Shown: in pieces, positions 55,882-64,000 of the stretch
Layout of the letters: every line of letters starts with the position of its first letter
How positions within the stretch are numbered: position 1 is the first letter of the stretch
NCBI RefSeq assembly: GCF_002775205.1
Contig: NC_036446.1
Location: forward strand, 203,501 to 267,500
DNA: 64,000 nt
Direction of reading: 5' to 3'
Source of the DNA: Xiphophorus maculatus
Taxonomy: Eukaryota; Chordata; Actinopteri; Cyprinodontiformes; Poeciliidae
The notes under the pieces: model-generated
Databases searched by the model: none
What the model was told of the DNA's origin: nothing
The model's input: the letters and a program-made list of their open reading frames with translations, nothing else
Program-made: the position numbers and the translations under genes

Positions 55882-58800
55882 TCATTGTTGCTGCTGCTGT
55901 TGTTGCTGAGGTCCAGGTTCGCCTGCAGACCCATCCTGCTTCCTCAGCGCACGTGGCATCAGCGTCTTCTTCAGAAAGCGTTTCTGCAGGAAGCGGTTCC
56001 TGATGCCGATTGGACAGTAGTTATACAGGAAGTACATGAGGCCGAGGCCGCGCCCGGCGAAGTAGCGCAGCTGCGGCTGCGGCGACAGCAGCGCATGGAC
56101 GATGGCGTCCACCACGGGACTGAGGTCTGGGTTGGCGTGCTCGGCGAAGTTCTGGAACAGGTTCTTGGTCTCGGCGATGTAGTCCTCGCCGTATTCCTCC
56201 ATCAGTGCCGGAGGCAGACTCTGGAGGAGCTGCTGGTGCTGCTGCTCCCAGTAGGCGTTGTTGCTGGAGGGAGCTGGGAAGAGATAGTGTGGTTGTTAGC
56301 ATTAGCTCAGTTTTAGTTGTTAGCATTAGCTCACTGTTGTCTGTTAGCATTAGCTCACTGTTGGTTATCATTAGATCATTGTTGGTTGTTAGCATTAGTT
56401 TAGTATTGGTTGTTAGCCTTAACTCAGTATTGGTTGTTAGCATTAGCGCTGTTTTAGTTGTTAGCATTAGTTTGCTGTTGGTTATCATTAGCTCATTGTT
56501 GGTTGTTAGCATTAGCGTAGTATTGGTTGTTACCATTAGCTCTATTTTAGTTGTTAGCATTAGCTCAGTGTTGGTTGTTAGCATTAGCCTAGTATTGGTT
56601 GTTAGCCTTAGCTCAGTATTGGTTGTTAGCATTAGCTCTATTTTAGTTGTTAGCATTAGCTCAGTGTTGGTTCCTAGCATTAGCCTAGTATTGGTTGTTA
56701 GCCTTAACTCAGTATTGGTCGTTAGCCTTAGCTTAGTATTAGTTGTTAGCATTAGCTCAGTATTGGTTGCTAGCATTAGCTCACTGTTGGTATTTAGCAT
56801 TAGCTCACTGTTGGTTCTTAACATTAGCTTAGTATTGGTTGTTAGCTTTAGCTCAGTATTGGTTCTTAGCATTAGCTTAGTATTGGTTGTTAGCATTAGC
56901 TCTGTTTTAGTTGTTAACATTAGTTCAGTATTGGTTGTTAGCATTAGCTTAGTATTGGTTCTTAACATTAGCTTAGTAATGGTTGTCAGCATTAGCTGTG
57001 TTTTAGTTGTTAGCATTAGTTTGGTGTTATTTGTTAGCAAAAACAATTATGTTTTTAGCACTAGCATAGCTCTTATTGGTGTGAAAAACATGAAAAACAC
57101 ATTTAGGACTTCTCAATTTGCCATTTGATGCTCTGATCAACTCTTATAACCTTTGACCAAAAATGGAACTATAAATACTTAAAATAAATTTTAACAAAAA
57201 AAAAACGGTAGTGATGCCGCTTCACTGATTCACATAAAATATCTTTATGGTTTTCTTGTATTAAGGGCTTCATACCAGATTTTGAAAATTGATTCTAAAT
57301 GGTCGATCAGGACATGCGCTCACGTGGCTGTGTGCTGAAAACTCACTGTAGCTGCTTTAGCTCTACTGGTTCTGATCCAATGGGGAGAGATATAGCAGGA
57401 ACATATTAGCAATGCTGTGTTCTCTAAATCGACCTGAAATCCAATCTAAAACTCACCAAAACACAAAACAGAAAGAAACACTGTTCTAAGGAAACAAGTC
57501 CCTGCAGCTGCCCCTTGCAGGTGAGGCCAGGTCGACGTCTGGGGGCGGGGCTTACCTGTTTTATATGAGGACGGCAGGATGGTGCTCACTTTAACCCCCC
57601 AGGGAACCAGCTCATGTCTCAGGGTTTCAGTGAACAGGTTCAGCGCCGCCTTGGACGCTCCGTACGCCGCCAGGCAGGGGAACGGCTGGTCACCTGGAAG
57701 ACGAGGTCGGAGCATCACTCTGATGTCACACACAGTCTGACCAAGGAGATGCCCGCTCTGCCCACCGCCGGCCCCCAGTGAGTCAACGCAGAGCTGGACT
57801 TTAATGGGTTAATGTCACAAAAACACAGTTTGCTAAACTTGTTGTCCAGGGTGGAAAATATCTGGCCTGAAGATCTGTGATTGATTAGTTTTGGCTCCCA
57901 GACAGTTTGAGTTGGATTGGCTCAGTCTGTTTGCTTTGGCAGGTGGCTGATTCTGGAGCGGTGCAGAGTCCTGCCAAAGTATTTACACCCCATGAACTCT
58001 TTCACACTCTGTCACTTTGCAGCCAATTGGAGCGAGACTTTTGGCCTTGTGCAGCTGTGGTCAAAATAAGGCTTCACTTTGGGAAGGTGGTGTGGGCTCC
58101 ATCCATCCGTATGTCTGGGGGTTCGGTGTTTGGGCACGAGCGGGTGGGGCTGGGGGTGGTGACCTCTGGCTTTGTTGGGTTATGATGGTGAAGTTCATGA
58201 TGGTTCTACCTGGGCGGATGTTGCAGTAATGGTTAAGTAATGGCTGAGGTCCACAAAGCTCAGCCCATCAGACACTATGAACCTGTTGCTGTGAAGAAGA
58301 GTGACGCTCCTCTCACAGTGCCAGAGTCGCCAAACTTCTCCAAACGCTTCCGGTAACAAGAAGCAAGATCCCTTTTATGGCAACATTCTTTGCAAATATG
58401 TTTTCAGTTTTTAACTGTTGCAATGAGGCGGCTGAAAACCGCTTTTGTTTATAGTTCTACTTGATCTCTGCTTCAGCTGGTGCTTTAACTTTTCTCTCAT
58501 ATCTTGACTTCCTAGTGAGTTTCTTGGTACATTTTAGTGTTCTTGCTTCTAGGAGCCTGCTGGGGATATGTGTGTGTGGGCGTGTGTGTCACACCTGTTG
58601 GGCTGGAGATGTTGACGATGCGACCTTTGGCCTGTCGTAGCAGCGGCAGGAAGCTCTTGGTTACGCTCACCGTGCCGAAGAAGTTGACCTCCATGCAGCC
58701 TCTGAAGTTGGACATCAAGGACAGCTCTGCGTCTCCCAAGTTCACACACACTCCTGCGTTGTTGACCAAACCCCACAGACCTGCACACACACACACACAC

Positions 58801-61764
58801 ACACAGAGATTGGCTGGCCCACAACCATCAGCACATGGAAAACTGGCAGAGGTGTCACAATGACTCACTAAAACGCATCATTAAATTAAACCGAGAAGAA
58901 CAAAATTCTCTTTTTCCCAGCAGCTATTAAGTCCCTAAAAATGTGAAATGTTGAGGATTGGCGAGAATGTCTACTTTTCTTATATTCTTGTATCCTGTGT
59001 TATAATGGTAACTGTTAGCTTACGCTAAGACTTTGTTTTTGCCTCAAATCAATTTATCTCTCTGTCCCCCAAAACTCTGTCTCCCAAAACTATGTCCCCC
59101 AAAACTCTGTCCCTCAAAACTCTGTCTCCCAAAACTCTGTCTCCCAAAACTCCGTCCCCCAGAGCACCGTCCCTCAAAGCGCCGTCCTCTAGAGCTCCGT
59201 CCTTTGGCTCCAATCAAACTTTACTGCTTTCAATCCATGCAAGGTTTGTTTTCCTGACTCCTTCATATCTGCATCCCACTGTGTGTTCGCTCAGGGTGCT
59301 GTGTGTGCGTACGTACGTGCCTCCACCCTAACCCACCTCGGAGGCCCAGCTTGGCCTTGGTGTCCAGCAGCGCCTGCTGCACCTGCTGCGGCTGCGTGAT
59401 GTCCACCTGCAACAGGGTGAGGCGGGATGAGCAGCTTCTCCGCAGAGCTCTGGCTCCGTCTCCCGTCAGGTCCAGAACGGTGGCAAAAACGTCCAGACCG
59501 AGAGAGTCCAGATGCTTCGCTGCAGCGTTCCCAAAGCCGGTGTCGCAGCCTGCAGGGACACAGAGGGAAAACTGGGAACCAATGATGCTTCCTGCTTCCA
59601 TGCCAAACCATCATTACATTTCACTGATATAAACGCAGCAGGCCAAGTTCACACAGTGGGGCTGAACATGGTGGCTCAATGCTGCATTAAAGTGAAACGT
59701 GAACTTTGACCTCAAGCAACAAAAACTTGGGTTTGTATCCATTTCTACTAGCCTAGCCTCGCTTGGAACGAGGGATGGCTGAAAAGTCAACTAAATGAAA
59801 GCCAGCATCCGCTGCCGATCATCAGGACGAGTGAATGCAGTTTGATCGACTGATTGAATCGGAGCCCGGTTTGCTGCTTTGCTTCCATCATTTTAGCATT
59901 TCTTTGTGACAGCACCCTCCTTATAGTGGAAGTTACTGTAACATTGTTTAATAAAGTAATACATATTTTGTTCATGCCTCAAACATCAAACGTTGACAGT
60001 TTAGTTGATAGAGGTTCTTCAACAAAAACACTAAATGTAGCAGGTATCTTCAGTTTTACATCTCTGTGAATTTCATCTGTTGTTTTCAGTTTTTTAACTA
60101 AAATACGGAAGCTGTTTTTCCTGAATCCATTTTCAGATGTATGATGGAAGATCTGTTAGTGAACGACATTAGCTCCAGTTCACACTCCAGACCAGATGGT
60201 GGCGGTATTGCACACCTTTAGTTTTTTTGAATAGAGCATGAAAAAAAGAAAAGCCATGACGATAACAGAGGCTGTTCAAATTTGCCATTTTTATTCGCAC
60301 AATATTGCCTTTAAAGTAAAGAGGGCCTTGATAATAGTTGGTAGTTTTGGTAAATTAAAGCTGGTGACGTCCTAGTCCAAGTTAGACGACAACACAACAG
60401 GACAAGAACCGATGGAAATGAAATGTGGGTCACGAAAAGAGCCGAAGGGACGAAGGCTGCTAACGTGTTGCTAGCTGCTGGTAAGTTTGCTTCAAGATGC
60501 TAATTATCTTCGTTTAATTATAAATAGTGCAGTAAAGATATAGACAAAGTTACGTTGGTTTCAGAAATAATTACTTTATCAATTTTATTGTGACTTTTAT
60601 GATTCTTACTATAACAATCATTCAGCTTCATGTTCTAACTAATGTTAGCTACATGATGACCAGCTAATGTCGATATATCACGTTAAGCTTGTTAGCAAGA
60701 GCAGGCTGCTAGTTGTTACTGATGTTCAAAATGGTTACATTTACTTGAGTCATTTAAAAAAAAAGGGTATTTATAGGTTTTACTGCACTGTACATTTTTT
60801 TTCTTTTAATTTGAGTAATATTATTATTACTACTCTTATTGGAGTAGATTTTGTATTTAAAGAAATAGACTTCAGAGATCGGGAACATGAGATTCTTCTA
60901 TTTCTGCAAAGCATGAGCAACATTTTATACGTTACTGTTTATGTCCATTTTGTTTATTTTGTATAAATAAACAAGGTTATTTTACCTGAAAAGTTACATA
61001 AAGGTTTGTTTATGTATTTATATTAGAGTAAAAGCTTGTTTAGTCTGCCCACCCCGCAGCTAGCTCAGGTCAGCTAGCTGCTAGCTCAGGTCAGCTAGCT
61101 GCTAGCTCAGGTCAGCTAGCTGCTAGCTCAGGTCAGCTAGCTGCTAGCTCAGGTCAGCTAGCTGCTAGCTCAGGTCAGCTAGCTGCTAGCTGCTTTCCAT
61201 GAATTCAAACTGAGATTTTGTTTGAAGAGAAAAAGTGAAAAACTGTGTTTGTGGTTTTATTTGGAACCTGCAGGAAACTTACCAAACAAGTTCCTAAGCC
61301 AAGCTTGAACATTTTTCTGACCTTTGACCTTTTTATTGCTCTGGGCTCCTTGCAGGTCTGTGCAGCTAAACGTGAAGCAGCGTCTCAGACATGAACTCCC
61401 AGCAGGGAGCCGCCTGCACGCGTTCTGCTCTCAGCTCGCCTCTCAGAGTCCGGCGCACCTGAGGAAGGAGGCGGAGTCTCCCCTTACCTGTGATGAAGAC
61501 GGCCTTGCCCTCCGCGGGCGGGCCGGGCGGCGGGCCGGTCCCGGAGCCGGAGCGGACGCAGCAGACGACGGCCAGCAGAACCAGAAGCAGCACGGCCGGC
61601 AGGCAGAACGCCCACAGCCGCTCCACCAGAACCGTGGCCCCCAGCCAGGCCACCAGGGTGGGCCCCGCGCTCAGGTGGGACGCCAGGATCTTCTTCATGG
61701 CCCCGCCCACAAACACCGTCACCACGGCCAGGTAGATCCAGAAGGGAAGGTTGTAGTCGTCCAT
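55882..61764 (-). CDS. hsd11b2: 11-beta-hydroxysteroid dehydrogenase type 2
   Basis: Five exons: 61764-61488, 59549-59337, 58780-58595, 57693-57556 and 56273-55882. All junctions fit GT-AG with the same phase, giving 401 residues (human 405). Three hydrophobic segments lie within residues 5-70. The Rossmann dinucleotide motif TGCDTGFG is at 92-99, NNAGV at 170-174, a Ser in NISSPTG at about 223, and the catalytic YGASK with Tyr 236 and Lys 240, each four residues beyond the human positions. The enzyme oxidises cortisol to cortisone with NAD+ at the endoplasmic reticulum. It protects the mineralocorticoid receptor and, in fish, also makes 11-ketotestosterone precursors. Oddities: a C-terminal run of eight Gln just before the stop, a (TG)n tract forming the exon 3 acceptor, and repeat arrays in introns 1, 2 and 4. 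Confidence 0.96.
56290..57050. repeat. 24-bp minisatellite in hsd11b2 intron 4
   Basis: About 30 units of ttagcattagctcagtattg plus gttg, with spacing and base variants. It starts about 17 bases from exon 5 and fills over half of intron 4. Long frames on both strands (307 and 341 codons) arise because the unit length is a multiple of 3 and lacks stops. In transcript sense each unit carries ctaac and ctaat words. Confidence 0.93.
57694..58594 (-). other. hsd11b2: hsd11b2 intron 3
   Basis: At about 57977-58060 the words caaagtatttacacccc and actctttcacactctgtcac resemble the ends of Tc1/mariner-derived fish repeats (AAGTATT, then TTTCACA and GTCAC). The rest is unclassified. Confidence 0.35.
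58779..58804 (-). repeat. hsd11b2: (TG)n tract at the exon 3 splice acceptor of hsd11b2
   Basis: In transcript sense, about eleven TG units run directly into gcag|gtctg at 58780. They take the place of a normal pyrimidine tract. Only a ctc lies before the run. Confidence 0.9.
59050..59200 (+). repeat. Short tandem array in hsd11b2 intron 2
   Basis: About nine units of ccccaaaactctgtctc, 16-18 bases long, decaying at the right side to agagcaccgtcc. Two open frames across it are products of the repeat. Confidence 0.85.
59550..61060 (-). other. hsd11b2: hsd11b2 intron 1, main part
   Basis: At about 60197-60290, atggtggcggtattgcacac followed by an A-rich run resembles the promoter-like segment at 16800-16860, so a shared repeat is likely. 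The 99-codon frame at 60667-60966 has no domain. No internal gene is seen. Confidence 0.4.
61060..61195. repeat. 21-bp tandem array with AGGTCA half-sites, hsd11b2 intron 1
   Basis: Six nearly perfect units of agctagctgctagctcaggt plus c. Each holds one AGGTCA, the hexamer recognised by many nuclear receptors, at 21-base spacing on the plus strand, and a palindromic AGCTAGCT. It lies about 300 bases downstream of exon 1 in transcript sense. Confidence 0.95.
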
Positions 61765-61789
61765 CGTGTTCCAGGGGTCGCTTCAGTCT

Positions 61790-61905
61790 CTCTCTGCTGA
61801 ACACACTCCTCTCTCTCTCTGCTGAACACACTCCTCTCTCTCTCTCTCTGCTGAACACACTCCTCTCTCTCTCTCTCTGCTGAACACACAACTCTCTCTC
61901 TGACT
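61790..61905 (-). repeat. hsd11b2: Tandem array in the hsd11b2 5-prime UTR
   Basis: Four to five units of tctgctgaacacac plus a variable ctc(tc)n run, 26-34 bases each, fill most of the space between the TATA-like box and the start codon. In the transcript they read as GA-rich with repeated gtgttcagcagag. Confidence 0.9.
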
Positions 61906-61914
61906 GTCTGCAGG

Positions 61915-61950
61915 AGAGTGCAGCCCGCCGGCTCCACTGCTCAATATATA
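61915..61950 (-). promoter_or_regulatory. hsd11b2: TATA-type promoter of hsd11b2
   Basis: Minus-strand ctatatattg at about 61941-61950 is a good TATA box. Transcription would start about 30 bases on, near 61915, leaving a 150-base leader. No competing element is closer to the ATG at 61764. Confidence 0.55.
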
Positions 61951-61989
61951 GAGGCTGCAGGGGGAGGGGCTACAGGCTGCATTTAATCT

Positions 61990-62130
61990 GCACACACACA
62001 CACACACACACAGTCGTGTTTTCATATCTTGTGGGGATTTTCCAGCATTTTTCCTCATGGGGACCAAAATGTCCCCACAACCCTACGTTATAGACAGAAA
62101 TGGTCTCCACAAGGACATAAAAACAAGGTT
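61990..62130. repeat. (CA)n plus GTGGGGAC repeat
   Basis: A CA run at 61992-62012 is followed by cttgtggggattttccag, atggggaccaaaatgtcccc and acaaggacataaaaac, with inverted symmetry around ccccat/atgggg. A second CA run follows at about 62138. It matches the repeat type at 1-130. It lies directly upstream of the hsd11b2 promoter. Confidence 0.65.
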
Positions 62131-62535
62131 CATGCACACAGACACACACACACACCCCACTGAGCAATAAGACCGGTAGTCTTGGTGCATGAAGGTTTTC
62201 AGAGGTTTGCTCCATGCAGGTCAGGCAGAAGGAAACTCAGCCTCACATGGAAACCTGCTGCAGCTCTTCAGCGCTGCCATCATCATCCTCACATCGTCTC
62301 GAGGAATCCTTTGGTTCTGTAGCTTCAGCTGAAGGATGAACGTCAGTAAAATGTGGAGAGGAGCTGAACTTTATGTCTTCTCAGGAAATCAGGTTACTGT
62401 GATTGTTTCCCAGGAGAATTGAAAGGCAGAAATGTACGATGTTTTCATCTAATCTCAGCTATCTGGCATTTTGACAGAGTGCTGTACTTTCTAGAACCGC
62501 TTTCTACTATAATGATCCGCAGTTCCTGGAACGAA
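62131..62535. other. Upstream region of hsd11b2, nothing identified
   Basis: Mixed-composition sequence without a supported gene, repeat or RNA. It may hold distal regulatory sites of hsd11b2. Confidence 0.35.
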
Positions 62536-62690
62536 CGGTCTGAAATAAGATAAGATAAGATGGTGCTTTATTCATCCTGTCAGAAATTCAAGTATTCTGT
62601 GGTGTCCATAAAAGTGACACATGATCAAAAGATCATAATACACACAATAAAAAGATAAGACAGTAAAGTAACTAGATTGTCAAGCCAAGT
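62536..62690 (-). mobile_element. Probable LINE 3-prime end fragment
   Basis: gataagataagat followed by gctttattcatcctgtcaga is the reverse complement of a typical fish non-LTR tail (a TTTATT/AATAAA-bearing end with short tandem tail units). The fragment fades after about 150 bases. Confidence 0.45.
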
Positions 62691-64000
62691 GGCCACTTGA
62701 GACTAACTCAGTTTTTCTGGCTCTTTTGAGTATTTGAGAGAGAACTGAAGTAACTATGATCAATTTGCATCAGTGAGCATTCTCACCCAAACCTCACCAG
62801 AGGAAAAGGTTTATTTTAATTACTAATTTTAATTATTGAGAGGAGCTTTGACTTCCTAAAAACAATGGCAGCTGCAGTTAAAGGCTGTCTGTGGTTAAGA
62901 ACTGGATCCCAGTTGTCCCATCACATCGTTCCTGTCCAGCCCAGTCATGGCAATTTGTTGCTCAGAAATGGGGCCAACGGCTATCGAACACCAGAAAGCA
63001 GCCTTGTCCTGCTCTGTTTCTCGTACGGCAGACCGAACAAAGCTGCGTGGAACAGCTGAAACTGAGCGGTTTAATCAGCAATGTGTTCAGGTTTTTACCC
63101 AGGTCAGCATAAAACACACACTTTGTACAGCAGTTGGTTTTATATTAAAACGTAGAATTTATAAAAACATTTTTGTGGAACTGCAGCTTGAGCGGAGAGT
63201 AGAGCCCATGTGGACAGCATGTCTTTGTGAAGCTCAGTGGGATCATCATGATGAGTAAAACACTGTCCCAGCCAGCAAACCCTCCGCAGGCTGCAGTTTA
63301 ACTCCTGAGTTGTTCCGTCAGTCTGCGGTTCTGGTTCCGCTGACGGCGGCGGACCCACTCAGACATGGAGACTCTGCTGACAGAAAGCCCTGCAAGGAAA
63401 TAAAACTCACATCTAAAATGTTTTCCTTATAACTGTATTATATCCACAACTACATTCATAAGTAACTTATTATTTTTACACTATTATTAAAACCTGAAAA
63501 TGAAAATATTAGGTTTTTATATTATATTCCTGCACTGTTCAATGACTGCCCTGTGTGACAAGCTACTCTATCAAATGTTTACCAGTTTATCTTACTTCAT
63601 CTCTGATTATAATACCACTATTTACAAATGATCTACAAGTCATAATATATTAATTTTGTAAATATATCTTTTTACCTAATTCATTGTGATAATAAATGGA
63701 AGATACTCTAATCTGCACAGATTTATTTGATGAACTAAACATTACACTAACTGATTAGCTTTCTGTCCCTCTAACCAATAATTTCTATTTTTTAATTCTC
63801 ACACCTGATTCTCACTCTGCATGGTTATAGTTGCTTAATGTATGGATTATTCTGATAATTGATACGATTTAAAATATATATACAAAGGTTACAGGAGCTC
63901 TCAATTAAGAATAAACAATTAGTTTAACAGCGTACATTGATTGATTAATTATTGGAACAACGACAGATTTTGACGCAAATATTTTTTTATTCACATGTTT
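62691..64000. other. Unannotated end of window
   Basis: Open frames at 62865-63258 overlap in three frames and show no domain. From 63420 on the sequence is AT-rich and without features. In human the next gene beyond HSD11B2 is ATP6V0D1, but none of its coding sequence is recognisable here. Confidence 0.4.

Noticed and set aside
56021-57128. 341-codon minus frame running into hsd11b2 exon 5 and 307-codon plus frame
   Set aside because: Made by the 24-bp array in intron 4. The minus frame joins exon 5 in a different frame from the dehydrogenase, and a good splice acceptor separates them.
62865-63258. Overlapping plus frames at the window end, considered as the next syntenic gene
   Set aside because: Three frames are open at once without any recognisable protein similarity, and none resembles ATP6V0D1.

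Overview
The window is vertebrate nuclear DNA from a teleost fish. Genes are split by GT-AG introns, the interspersed repeats are fish LINE, SINE and DNA-transposon types, and three neighbouring genes keep the order and orientation tppp3 - zdhhc1 - hsd11b2 known from human 16q22.1. A tRNA-derived SINE and the repeat mix suggest a percomorph, perhaps a cyprinodontiform, but this is only an impression.

Layout. 1-9.6 kb: no confident gene; one exon-like open stretch (2092-2313), old repeats, and an L2-like LINE split by a younger copy of the same family in the opposite orientation (4295-9554). 9.6-16.8 kb: remains of an RNase H-bearing LINE, cut by a near full-length but broken L1/Tx1-type LINE (10720-15939, 15-bp target duplication) and by a SINE. 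16.8-17.1 kb: a promoter-like stretch and a possible first exon of a zinc-finger gene. 17.17-25.66 kb: an 8.5-kb unit bounded by about 455-bp inverted repeats. It holds a decayed Ginger/KRBA2-like integrase gene on the minus strand and two smaller nested transposons. 26.2-28.1 kb: a C2H2 zinc-finger gene (+). 29.1-32.4 kb: tppp3 (-). 33.1-34.6 kb: a 1.5-kb minisatellite. 36.6-49.1 kb: zdhhc1 (-), with an 8-kb last intron full of LINEs, a 129-bp satellite and an 11-bp minisatellite. 50.6-55.0 kb: a second L1/Tx1-type LINE and a 1.36-kb long-inverted-repeat DNA transposon. 55.7-62 kb: hsd11b2 (-). 62-64 kb: repeat fragments and no gene seen.

The three conserved genes are complete as read. They encode a tubulin/microtubule-binding protein (179 aa), a DHHC palmitoyltransferase (539 aa) and an NAD-dependent cortisol-inactivating dehydrogenase (401 aa). 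Reading frames and intron phases join without a break across all 3, 10 and 5 coding exons. They are not a functional pathway; they share a neighbourhood through old linkage. All exon boundaries were read by eye from splice consensus and protein similarity, not from transcripts.

I found no CRISPR array, no prokaryotic-type operon and no clearly new protein system. The most unusual observations are nested transposons whose target duplications allow the order of events to be read, short telomere-repeat inserts, and tandem repeats at or next to splice sites of hsd11b2 and zdhhc1.
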